From contig JAWKTE010000006.1 in the NCBI GenBank assembly GCA_041401985.1, forward strand, positions 1 through 64,000: 64,000 nucleotides of DNA, written 5' to 3'. Position numbers and translations under genes: made by a program. The DNA is from JACKHA01 sp041401985. GTDB lineage: Bacteria; Planctomycetota; Phycisphaerae; Phycisphaerales; UBA1924. The first letter of the stretch is position 1, and the number at the start of each line of letters is the position of its first letter. Under the pieces are notes generated by a model. The model ran no database searches and had not been told where the DNA came from. It saw only the letters and a list, made by a program, of their open reading frames with translations. Positions 8,420 through 15,251 of the stretch are shown here, piece by piece.

Positions 8420-8646
8420 CGCTGCCTCAGTTCGCGCAGCATCTCCGTGGAGTCGCCGCCCGTCTTGCCCTTCATGGCCTTGCGGATGCGCTCCGCGGCC
8501 CGGACCGCCGCGCTCCGATCGGTCATCGCGGCCCGCTCCAACAACTCGCGCACCTCGGCCTGCAGGGAGCGCCCCTTGGCCCTGGCGGCCTCCTTGAGCC
8601 GCTCAACCGCCGCCTCGCTGAGCCCGCGAACCAGGATTTGTGCCAT
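8407..8646 (-). CDS. vapB: VapB/FitA-like ribbon-helix-helix antitoxin
   Basis: A 79-residue protein opening with MAQILVRGLSEAAVERLKEA, the pattern of FitA/Arc-type ribbon-helix-helix antitoxins: a DNA-binding beta strand, then helix-turn-helix with RSLQAEVRELLE. The C-terminal half (MLRELRQRWER) would wrap the toxin active site. It overlaps the 5' end of vapC. Such antitoxins repress their own promoter as dimers and neutralise VapC by binding. Confidence 0.88.
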   Translation of the reverse strand: MAQILVRGLSEAAVERLKEAARAKGRSLQAEVRELLERAAMTDRSAAVRAAERIRKAMKGKTGGDSTEMLRELRQRWER

Positions 8647-8685
8647 GGACGGTCTCCCGTGGGTGATAGCAAAACGATAGCACCG

Positions 8686-9195
8686 CTACAGCCACGCCGC
8701 CAGGATCAGAACCGCCGCCGCCACGCCCGCGATCGCGGTCTTGACGACCGTCGAGAGCAGGCGTCCGACCGCGGCTCCCTGGGCGACCTGGGCCGACTCC
8801 TTCCAGGTCCGCTGCGACACGCCGCGCTCGGCCACGAACGCGCCCAGGCCCGCGCCGATGATGGCCCCGATCACGCTGCCCAGGATCGGCACCGGGATGA
8901 ACATCGTGCCCAGGATCAGGCCCACGATCGAGCCCAGGATCGCGCCCCAGACGCCGGCCTTGGTGCCCTTGGCCTTGGCGGCCCCGACGGCGCCGGCGGC
9001 GAACTCGGCGACCTCGGCCAACGCCGCGATCAGGGCCACGAGCGCGATCGTCCACCACGACATCAGTTCCGGCTGCCACCACTTGCACACGAGCGCGATC
9101 GCCAGCGCGACCCAGATGCCCGGGCCTTGCAGCAGGACCAGCGCGACGCCGACGAGCGCGAACACGGTCACGATGATGGACGCGATGATCTCCAC
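8686..9195 (-). CDS. DUF456 family membrane protein
   Basis: A 169-residue protein of almost continuous hydrophobic segments: IIASIIVTVFALVGVALVLL, then GPGIWVALAIALV, WWTIALVALIAAL and a Gly-rich AILGSIVGLILGTMF...VIGAIIGAGLGAF block. This is the layout of DUF456 proteins, whose function is unknown. The open frame runs upstream to 9426, but that part is Pro/Ser-rich and unlike the family, so I place the start at GTG 9195 (VEIIASIIV). Ribosome binding site is weak. It is oriented tail to tail with nothing and back to back with the DUF2325-like gene. Confidence 0.8.
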   Translation of the reverse strand: MEIIASIIVTVFALVGVALVLLQGPGIWVALAIALVCKWWQPELMSWWTIALVALIAALAEVAEFAAGAVGAAKAKGTKAGVWGAILGSIVGLILGTMFIPVPILGSVIGAIIGAGLGAFVAERGVSQRTWKESAQVAQGAAVGRLLSTVVKTAIAGVAAAVLILAAWL

Positions 9196-9323
9196 GGTGG
9201 ATGGTACGAAACTGGAACCGGCGCGTTTCGGCGTCCGGACGGGGTGGGGCGACCGCACACACGATTGTGGCAACAATGACGGATTGGTCCTGATTGCGAG
9301 GTTCCGGTAACGAAAGGACGGCG

Positions 9324-10970
9324 ATGTCGGCACAACATGGTTCGGACGAGGCGTTGGCAAGGGCGGCGGATGCGGTGAAACGGTGGATGGAGGAATCACC
9401 GGGGGCCAGAGACGCGGCACGAGCAATAGCGGCCTGGCTTCTTGAGGTAACGCGGCAGGGCGAAGGACAGACGGAACAGGCGGAAGCGACGAAGGCGGCC
9501 CAGGCGATTGAGATCAAGCACGAGGCGGTCCAGGCCGCGGGCAGCACGGCGGGGGCGGAAGCGCAGGCGGCTGGCGAGCCCAAGGCGCCGGTGCTGCGGC
9601 CGAAGGCGATCACGGGGCCGAAGGTGATCCAGCCGGCGGTGCCGGCGATGGACCCGGTCGAGGCGATGGCGGCCCTGGCGGCGGGGCTGGGGGGCGGCGG
9701 GTCGGTCAGCCCGCGATCGGCCGAGGCCCACGCCGGGCCGGCCCCGGACCAGGGCAGCGCGATCGAGATCTCGATGTCGGTGATCGCGCGGCGATGCGAG
9801 ATCAAGGCGGACGCGTGCGAGTTTGCGCGGACCCGGAACGAGCGTGGGTTCGACGAGGTCAAGGCGGTGTACGACGATCTGCGGGCCCAGGCCAACACGG
9901 TGCAGCCGTGCTACTTGTGGGCGATCCAGCGGGACACGGAGTGGCTCGATGATGGCTTGCTGGAGGCGGCGGCGGGGTGCTACCGGAACCTGGGGAGGGC
10001 GGCGGGGCTGGCGGATGAGTGGCCCGACGACAACGGCGTGCTGGAGTTGCTGGCCGAGGCCCAGGGGGCGGTGTTCCAGTTGCTGCACGGGATCGAGCAG
10101 GCTCGGGGAGACGACCGTGACCAGCGGACGGCGTTCGCCTGGCTGCGGGGTCGGGCGGAGCGCGGCGAGATCGACTCGCGCGTGATTAACGCGGCCCGGG
10201 ACGTCGATGCGTCGGCGTGGCGGGGGCTGGCGGCGCGGCTGGCGGCGATGCGCGAGCGGATGGAGGAGTCGCGCAAGGGCGACCGGACGAGGCGGCAGGC
10301 GCTCAAGACGCTGGAGTACCACGCCGAGCGGATCGCGGAGGCCGACGAGGGCGAGGGCGGCAGCGCGCTGGCGCACGACTGGAAGAAGGTGGAGGAGTCG
10401 GCCGCGGCGTTCCTGGCGGCGGGGGCGCAGGCGTCGGACAGGTCGCTGGTCGGGGCGCTGATGCCGATCGCGGACCGGGTGCCGGAGTCGATGCTGGAGG
10501 GCACGGCGATCGGGCGGGCGATGCCGTATGTCGATGAGCGACTGAGCGAGGCGGAGGACGAGGACTCCGACGCGGCGCCGGCGGCGCGGCGGGTGACGGA
10601 GGAACTGTTAAAGGTTCGGGAACTGCTGCGCGGCAAGGTGGTGGTCCTGCTGGGCGGGAAGTGCCGGCACAAGTCGAAGCGGCTGATCGAACGGGAACTG
10701 GAACTGAAGGAACTGGACTGGATCTCGTCGGACTCGCACGATTCGATCGCGCCGTTCGAGGCGAACATCGCGCGGGAGGATGTGGGGGCGGTGCTGATGA
10801 TGATCCGGTGGTCGAGCCACTCGTACGAGGGGATCAAGGCGTTCTGCGTGAAGCACGACAAGCCGTATGTGCGTGTGCCGGGGGGGTACAACCCGAATCA
10901 GCTCGCGCACCAGATTCTGGAGCAGCAGGGGGGGCGGCTCGTGGAAGGGGTCGAGGGGCAGAGGGGCTGA
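9324..10970 (+). CDS. DUF2325-like protein with coiled-coil N-terminus
   Basis: 548 residues, no signal peptide. Residues 1-140 are Ala/Glu/Gln-rich; the middle (140-420) is helical, with many Glu/Arg heptads (for example RIAEADEGEGG). The C-terminal about 100 residues start at KVVVLLGGKCRHKSKR and contain SHSYEGIKAFCVKHDKPYVRV, the outline of DUF2325 (a Rossmann-like domain with a conserved SH and a KP near a strand). Its function is not known. Start ATG 9324 is preceded by GAAAGGA at good spacing. The last residues (VEGVEGQRG) are encoded by a GGGG-octamer array, so the true C-terminus has been overwritten or extended by the repeat. It stands alone on the plus strand, convergent with the phage-head cluster. 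Confidence 0.75.
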   Translation: MSAQHGSDEALARAADAVKRWMEESPGARDAARAIAAWLLEVTRQGEGQTEQAEATKAAQAIEIKHEAVQAAGSTAGAEAQAAGEPKAPVLRPKAITGPKVIQPAVPAMDPVEAMAALAAGLGGGGSVSPRSAEAHAGPAPDQGSAIEISMSVIARRCEIKADACEFARTRNERGFDEVKAVYDDLRAQANTVQPCYLWAIQRDTEWLDDGLLEAAAGCYRNLGRAAGLADEWPDDNGVLELLAEAQGAVFQLLHGIEQARGDDRDQRTAFAWLRGRAERGEIDSRVINAARDVDASAWRGLAARLAAMRERMEESRKGDRTRRQALKTLEYHAERIAEADEGEGGSALAHDWKKVEESAAAFLAAGAQASDRSLVGALMPIADRVPESMLEGTAIGRAMPYVDERLSEAEDEDSDAAPAARRVTEELLKVRELLRGKVVVLLGGKCRHKSKRLIERELELKELDWISSDSHDSIAPFEANIAREDVGAVLMMIRWSSHSYEGIKAFCVKHDKPYVRVPGGYNPNQLAHQILEQQGGRLVEGVEGQRG

Positions 10971-11075
10971 GGGGCAAAGGGAAGGTGTCGAGGTTTCAAG
11001 GTGTCGGGGTGTCGAGGGCGCTTGGTTCGGCGCCCCTGGCACCTTGGCACGTGGAGACCTTGGCACCTTCTCGTT
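10945..11075. repeat. Octamer arrays between convergent genes
   Basis: Two words in series: GGGGCAGA/GGGGCTGA/GGGGCAAA at 10947-10982, then GTGTCGAG/GTTTCAAG/GTGTCGGG/GTGTCGAG at about 10984-11017, and an inverse-sense CACCTTGG arm at about 11037-11070. All have period 8. The arrays overlap the 3' coding ends of the genes on both sides. Confidence 0.85.
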
Positions 11076-11313
11076 GGGCCAGTCGTTCGAGCAGGGCCAG
11101 GACGGCGCGTTGGGTTCGTTCGACGGCGACCAGGGCGCGGGTGCTGTCGCGGACGAGGCGGATGAGGGTGTCGGCGTCGCGGCGCTCGCTGATGAGGCGG
11201 TCGTGGGCCTGCTCGAGGGCGCGCTCGCGGGCGGCGGCGGCGCGGCGTTCGACGAGCCACATGGCGGCGATGAGGCCGGCGGCGCCGAGGTTGGTGAGGG
11301 AGATGGGGTCCAT
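10996..11313 (-). CDS. Small membrane protein with coiled coil, phage-cluster member
   Basis: 105 residues: MDPISLTNLGAAGLIAAMWL is one N-terminal membrane helix, followed by VERRAAAARERALEQAHDRL and further heptads to about residue 88. This layout is seen in small phage-encoded membrane proteins (holin or spanin-like accessory proteins), but no specific family is recognised. It is the last gene of the minus-strand run that holds portal and capsid genes. The final 15 residues or so fall in the 10945-11075 repeat, so the conserved part probably ends near the Arg/Glu-rich helix. The call as a virion or lysis accessory gene is inference from context. Confidence 0.55.
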   Translation of the reverse strand: MDPISLTNLGAAGLIAAMWLVERRAAAARERALEQAHDRLISERRDADTLIRLVRDSTRALVAVERTQRAVLALLERLAQREGAKVSTCQGARGAEPSALDTPTP

Positions 11314-11371
11314 TGGAGTTCCGTGTTGTCGGGCCGGGGCGGGGACGCCCCGGCTCGCGCGCGGGGGATGG

Positions 11372-11779
11372 TCAGTCGTCGCCGTTCTGGCTGGAGACCG
11401 AGAGCAGGTCTTTGCGGAAGACGGCGGTGAACTGGAGGGAGCGTTTGCGGCCTCTGTCCGTGCGGTCGGCCTCGGTGTATTTCCAGAGGGTCATGGACGT
11501 CCACTGGCGGCCGTGGTGGTCGATGAGCGTGGCGGGCGCGGGCGGGTGCTGGATGACGGCGGTGATGGCGTCGCGTTTGGCCCAGAGCGCGGCCTCGGTG
11601 TCGGCGACGAGTCGCCCGGTGACGATGACGTCCAGGTCGCGCAGGCCGTAGGCGATGGAGCCGGGGACGAAGGCCTGGACGTACTCGCTGAAGGGGACGA
11701 TGGCGTTGCCCTGGGTGCCGAGGCTGAAGCGGTGGGGGCCTGGGCCGAAGAGGTCGACGGCGTTGAAAGAGGAGGGCAT
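11372..11779 (-). CDS. Putative phage tail/virion protein
   Basis: 135 residues, soluble. It opens MPSSFNAVDLFGPGPHRF, has a segment YGLRDLDVIVTGRLVADTEAA and ends with RGRKRSLQFTAVFRKDLL. The pattern of a domain with strands, a helix that starts RDAITAVI, then WTSMTLWKYTEAD is reminiscent of small phage tail proteins, but I cannot assign a family. It is preceded by a GGAG-type ribosome binding site and, upstream of that, by an octamer array (11791-11917). It lies two genes from the capsid gene on the same strand; a virion role is inferred from that. Confidence 0.55.
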   Translation of the reverse strand: MPSSFNAVDLFGPGPHRFSLGTQGNAIVPFSEYVQAFVPGSIAYGLRDLDVIVTGRLVADTEAALWAKRDAITAVIQHPPAPATLIDHHGRQWTSMTLWKYTEADRTDRGRKRSLQFTAVFRKDLLSVSSQNGDD

Positions 11780-11790
11780 GGGTTGCTCCG

Positions 11791-11917
11791 AAGGAGAAGG
11801 GGCGGAGGGGTGGAGGGACTGAGGGGCAAAGGGGTCTGAGGCAGACGAGATGGCGGGTTGGACTGCGGGCTCGGAGTTTCTTTGCCCCTTGGTCCCTCTG
11901 ACCCTCGGCCCCTTCTC
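11791..11917. repeat. Inverted-arm octamer repeat (GGGGCAAA type)
   Basis: Left arm at 11798-11841 reads GGGGCGGA/GGGGTGGA/GGGACTGA/GGGGCAAA, period 8. The right arm at 11882-11916 is the complementary sense (TTGCCCCTTGGTCCCTCTG). The spacer is about 40 bp and unique. The left arm sits directly upstream (minus-strand sense) of the ribosome binding site of the 11372-11779 gene. Confidence 0.85.
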
Positions 11918-11920
11918 AAA

Positions 11921-12340
11921 TCACACTTCGCCCAGCACGGGGTCCGAGACGGCGATCGGATCGGTCGCGCCGTCGGTGGAAATCGCGGTGAGGGTGATGC
12001 GGCGCTGGTGGCCGCGGGTTTGGGAGAGTTCGTGGGTGATGGAGGTGATGACGGCGGTGGTGGTGACTTTGCGCCGGCGAGCGTCCGCGGCGGTGGGGGA
12101 GGTGTAGAGAGTCAGGGTGTCCTGGTCGCCGGGGCGTGGGGTGTTGATGTCCTCGCTGGGGGCGTCCTGGATGATGCGGATGGTGAGTCGCTGCTCGGGC
12201 GCGTCTGCGAAGACGGGGTGCGGGCCGAGGTCGGACCATTCGAGGGCGAGGCGTGCGGCGTCGCGGTCGATGGCGACCAGGGTGACGTCGGGCCAGGTAG
12301 CGGAGCCGAAGCGGACGTTGCGGGGGTTCAGAATGAGCAT
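11921..12340 (-). CDS. Putative phage structural protein, unknown family
   Basis: 139 residues starting MLILNPRNVRFGSATWPDVT, rich in beta-strand patterns (VTLVAIDRD, LTIRIIQDAP, KVTTTAVITSITHEL, RRITLTAIS). The all-beta look is compatible with a tail-tube or baseplate-like virion protein, but no motif proves it. The open frame continues upstream into repeat sequence; ATG 12340 is chosen because the protein becomes ordered there. It is flanked by octamer arrays on both sides (11791-11917 and 12354-12459). Confidence 0.5.
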   Translation of the reverse strand: MLILNPRNVRFGSATWPDVTLVAIDRDAARLALEWSDLGPHPVFADAPEQRLTIRIIQDAPSEDINTPRPGDQDTLTLYTSPTAADARRRKVTTTAVITSITHELSQTRGHQRRITLTAISTDGATDPIAVSDPVLGEV

Positions 12341-12353
12341 GGGGTGGGGGTCC

Positions 12354-12459
12354 GAAGGGGTTGAGGGGCGAAGGGGCGGAGGGACGAAGGGAGGGGATGG
12401 CGCGAGGGAGCAGGCGGCGAGTTGGCTCACTCTGCCCCTTGACCCCTTTGCCCCTTCTT
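12354..12459. repeat. Inverted-arm octamer repeat (GGGGCGAA type)
   Basis: Left arm at 12354-12394 (GAAGGGGTTGAGGGGCGAAG...) and right arm at 12432-12457 (CTGCCCCTTGACCCCTTTGC) are of opposite sense. Period is 8. The spacer is about 37 bp. The right arm reaches the TAA stop of the next gene at 12458. Confidence 0.85.
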
Positions 12460-13096
12460 ATCTGAGCAGTTGTGCGACGGAGAAGCGGCGGGTGGCGTCG
12501 GCGATGGCGTCGTTGTCGAGGTCGAGGCGGACGACGGTGCGCTGGCGTTCCTGGGCGTAGCGGCGGCGGTACATGTCGGCGCGCTCGGCGAGCGGGCCGT
12601 CGCGGCGTTGGGGTGCGGCGGCGGCGGTGTAGATCAGGTGCAGGGCGCCCAGGGCCTCGGGGAGGATGAGGCTGCGCGGGTTGGTGATGTTGGTTTCGGT
12701 GATCTCGGCTCCGGGGTCGGCGGGGTCGATGCCGAGCATGCGGAGCAGTTGGTCGTGGATGATCGCGATCTGGGGTGCGAAAGTCGTGATCTCGGCCAGG
12801 AGGTTGGCGGCCGAGGGTGCCGGCGGGATGGGCGGGTCGTCGGGGTCGGGGCGTGGGCGGGAGACGGTGGCGGTGGTGGCGGAGAGTCGCTCGACGACTT
12901 CGAGGGCGACGTTGTCGTAGGACAGGACGTGGCCTGTGGTGACGCCGGCGGCTTCGAGGGTGGTGTCCGCGGTTGCGAGGGTGAGGGTGGTGCCGGCGAT
13001 GGTGCCGGTGCCGCGGACGAGGCGCTGGGCGATCCATGCGACGTCGCGGAAGAGTGCGGGTTCGAGTGCGAGCAGGTCGCGGTCTTTGGTGAACAT
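12458..13096 (-). CDS. Putative head-tail connector protein
   Basis: 212 residues starting MFTKDRDLLALEPALFRDVA at ATG 13096. The N-terminal third (ALFRDVAWIAQRL, then a beta-rich IAGTTLTLATADTTLEAAG with VLSYDNVALEVVERL) is followed by a helical C-terminal half that includes DMYRRRYAQERQRTVVRLDLD. Its place directly after the capsid gene in transcription order is where phages encode connector or neck proteins. No family match is recognised, so the role is inferred from order only. The long open frame upstream of 13096 is repeat sequence and is excluded. Confidence 0.55.
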   Translation of the reverse strand: MFTKDRDLLALEPALFRDVAWIAQRLVRGTGTIAGTTLTLATADTTLEAAGVTTGHVLSYDNVALEVVERLSATTATVSRPRPDPDDPPIPPAPSAANLLAEITTFAPQIAIIHDQLLRMLGIDPADPGAEITETNITNPRSLILPEALGALHLIYTAAAAPQRRDGPLAERADMYRRRYAQERQRTVVRLDLDNDAIADATRRFSVAQLLR

Positions 13097-13102
13097 GGTG
13101 GG

Positions 13103-13440
13103 GTCCGAGTGACGGAGTGACGGAGTGATGGAGTGACGAAGTGACGAAGAGAGGAGAGAAGTGAGAAGAGAGATGAGCGAGGGGAGAGGAGGCTGGAAGC
13201 CCCGCGGGGTGGGTTGGTTCCCCGCGGGGTGACGCGTGCGGCGGCCCGTGGTGTGGCCGCACGCGGTTGGGGGGAGTGCTGGGGAGAGAGCAGAGAAGAG
13301 AGAGTGGAGAGAAGGGAGAGGAGGTGTGAGGACTTCAGATCTGAGATTCGAGACTTGAGATTCAAGACTTGAGATCTGAGATCTCAGCACTTAGCACTTA
13401 GCACTTAGCACTCGGCACTCGGCACCTGGCACCTGGCTCG
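13103..13440. repeat. Repeat-filled intergenic region, several words
   Basis: In order: TGACGGAG octamers (13108-13150); a GA-rich purine run (13150-13195); a short GC-rich hairpin region containing CCCCGCGGGGT twice (13199-13230); another GA-rich run (13270-13325); heptamers of the GATCTGA/GACTTGA type (13336-13385); and heptamers CACTTAG, CACTCGG, CACCTGG (13387-13437). No gene is seen. This is the longest repeat field of the window and lies just downstream of the capsid gene. Confidence 0.85.
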
Positions 13441-13441
13441 C

Positions 13442-14611
13442 TTACGCCGCGAGGCCGCGGATGAGGCCGTGGGCGGCTTCGTTGCGGAACTCGAGGGTGT
13501 ACTCGCCGAGGATCTGGAGGCTGATGGCGTCGCCGGTGGTGGCCAGGGGGCGGGCCTGGAAGGAGCGACCGGCGAGTGGGAGCACGTCGATGCGTGAGGA
13601 GTCGAGGAAGAGGGCGACGCCCGCGGGCATCCAGCGTGAGGTGATGATGCGGCAGACGCCGAAGTCCGACTCGTAGACGGACACGAGCGAGCGAAGGGTG
13701 GTGTCGCTGGGGGCGTAGCCGCGCTGGGCGGAGAGGAACTCGTTGATGCGCCGTTTCTGGGCTCCGCCGACGACGATGGTGTCGACAGGGCCGGAGGCGT
13801 TGTCCCAGATGCGTCGCATGGCGGCGTTGATGAGGGTCTCGGTGAGTTCGTCCTCGCCGGCGCCGCCGCCCAGGGGGAAGCCGCCGGTGCCGGGCGTGAA
13901 GATGTTGGTGGCGATGGAGTTGATGATGCCGTTCATGGAGCGGCGGACGGTGGAGGAGCCCTGCTGTGTGGCGCTGGGGGCGACGCCGTTGAGGACGGTG
14001 TTCTCGAGGTCGCGCAGGAGTTCGCGCATGCGCTCGGCCTTCTGGTAGTCGGCCTCGTCGGCGACGCCGGCGGCGCGTGCGGCCTGCATGGAGCCGGAGA
14101 CCTCGACGGTGGCGGTGAAAATCTGCGTGTAGTTGCTGCGCCGGGCGCGGGTGGTGAAGCGTGCGGCGGGGGCGGCGGCGCCCTCGAGGGCGGCGTTGCC
14201 GAGGATGGTGAGTTTCATGTTGTTCGCCAGGGCGTGGGCGGCGGTGCCGCCGTAGGCCCGGACGACGGTGAGGGTGTTGGTGGCGATGGCGGTGACGAGC
14301 ATGACCTCGGAGGACTCGTCGGGGCGGACGAGGTCGCCGACCTGGAAGTAGGCGCCGTTGTCGACGGTGATGCTGGTGGCGGCGGTTGCGGAGGGGGTGA
14401 AAGAGGTCTGGTTGATGAGGTCGGTGTTGGGCAGGAGGGCGTCCTCGATCCACTCGTGGACGGTGGAGAGGGCCGGGGCGCGGGGGTCGCCCAGGTGGTC
14501 GAGCAGGGGGGTCTCGTAGGGGGAGACGATGGAGACGATGTCGGAGACGTCCTCGGCGAGTTCGGGGAGGGTGGCGCCGGCGTCGTATGTGGCTTTGCCA
14601 GTGAAGGGCAT
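13442..14611 (-). CDS. Phage major capsid protein, SU10/DUF5309-like
   Basis: 389 residues starting MPFTGKATYDAGATLPELAE at ATG 14611, with an AAAGGA ribosome binding site just upstream. The blocks EDVSDIVSIVSPYETPLLDHLGDP (read in pieces), STVHEWIEDALL, the beta-rich MLVTAIATNTLTVVRAYGGT and the helix EADYQKAERMRELLRDLENT match the DUF5309 family, which includes the phage SU10 major capsid protein with the HK97 fold. It would form the icosahedral shell. It lies between a probable scaffold gene and a probable connector gene, the standard head-gene order. The frame is intact and full length, so the gene has not decayed. Confidence 0.88.
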   Translation of the reverse strand: MPFTGKATYDAGATLPELAEDVSDIVSIVSPYETPLLDHLGDPRAPALSTVHEWIEDALLPNTDLINQTSFTPSATAATSITVDNGAYFQVGDLVRPDESSEVMLVTAIATNTLTVVRAYGGTAAHALANNMKLTILGNAALEGAAAPAARFTTRARRSNYTQIFTATVEVSGSMQAARAAGVADEADYQKAERMRELLRDLENTVLNGVAPSATQQGSSTVRRSMNGIINSIATNIFTPGTGGFPLGGGAGEDELTETLINAAMRRIWDNASGPVDTIVVGGAQKRRINEFLSAQRGYAPSDTTLRSLVSVYESDFGVCRIITSRWMPAGVALFLDSSRIDVLPLAGRSFQARPLATTGDAISLQILGEYTLEFRNEAAHGLIRGLAA

Positions 14612-14623
14612 GGGGGTCCTTTC

Positions 14624-14772
14624 GGGAGTGACGGAGAGACGGAGTGGCGGAGCGAGAGTCAACACAGAGGCACAGAAGCGCAGAGACGGGCACAGAGGGA
14701 GGCGACTTGGATTGGTTTGATGGGGGTCTGGCTCTGTGTTGGGCTCTGTGTTTCTGTGCCTCTGTGTTGGAA
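14624..14772. repeat. TGACGGAG octamers plus inverted ACAGAGGC arms
   Basis: 14624-14655 has TGACGGAG-type octamers. 14659-14700 has ACAGAGGC-type units and 14731-14772 the complementary arm (TGTGTTTCTGTGCCTCTGTG). The spacer is about 30 bp. The left part lies immediately upstream of the capsid gene's ribosome binding site. Confidence 0.88.
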
Positions 14773-14795
14773 TCCGTTTGATGAGCCCGCGGCGT

Positions 14796-15194
14796 TCAGG
14801 CGCTGCGGCGGAGGCGGAGGTAGCGGAGGAGGGCGGCGCGGTCCCCCGTGTTGGCCGCGGCCTCGCGGGCGCCGGCCAGGTGCTCGGCCCGGGCGTCGTG
14901 CTGGGCACGCGGGGCCATGACAGTCGACCGGGGCGTGCGGCGGGCGAAGAGGAAGGGCTTGCGGCGCTTGAGCTCGCCGACCGCGGCGTTGATGTCGGCC
15001 TCGTCCATCTGGCTGACCGCGGCCTCGGTGAGCAGCGAGGCGGTCTCGAGGTCGATCGCGTCGGCCTCGGCCAGGGCACGCTCGATCTGGCGGCGTCGCT
15101 CGGCGGTGTCGAGGGCCGTGCGGAGCGAGTCGAGTTCGCGCCGCGCGTCGGCCAGGGCGGTGTGGAGGTCGTCGGTGTCGGTGATGTCGGGCAT
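14796..15194 (-). CDS. Probable phage scaffold protein
   Basis: 132 residues, acidic and mostly helical: MPDITDTDDLHTALADARREL then LRTALDTAERRRQIERALAEADAID in heptad style, an AVSQMDEADINAAVGELKRRK helix and a basic C-terminus ending YLRLRRSA. A coiled-coil protein with a basic C-terminal tail encoded between portal and major capsid is the usual position and shape of a scaffold protein, which guides capsid assembly. There is no specific family match. Start ATG 15194 is preceded by AGGAG. Confidence 0.65.
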   Translation of the reverse strand: MPDITDTDDLHTALADARRELDSLRTALDTAERRRQIERALAEADAIDLETASLLTEAAVSQMDEADINAAVGELKRRKPFLFARRTPRSTVMAPRAQHDARAEHLAGAREAAANTGDRAALLRYLRLRRSA

Positions 15195-15203
15195 GGGGTG
15201 CTC

Positions 15204-15246
15204 CTGAAGGGGCGGAGGGTCAGAGGGACGAAGGGGCAGAGGGAGT
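15204..15246. repeat. Single-arm octamer array
   Basis: Units GGGGCGGA, GGGTCAGA, GGGACGAA, GGGGCAGA in a row, period 8. No inverted arm is visible. It fills the 57-bp gap between portal and scaffold genes. Confidence 0.8.
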
Positions 15247-15251
15247 GGCGG

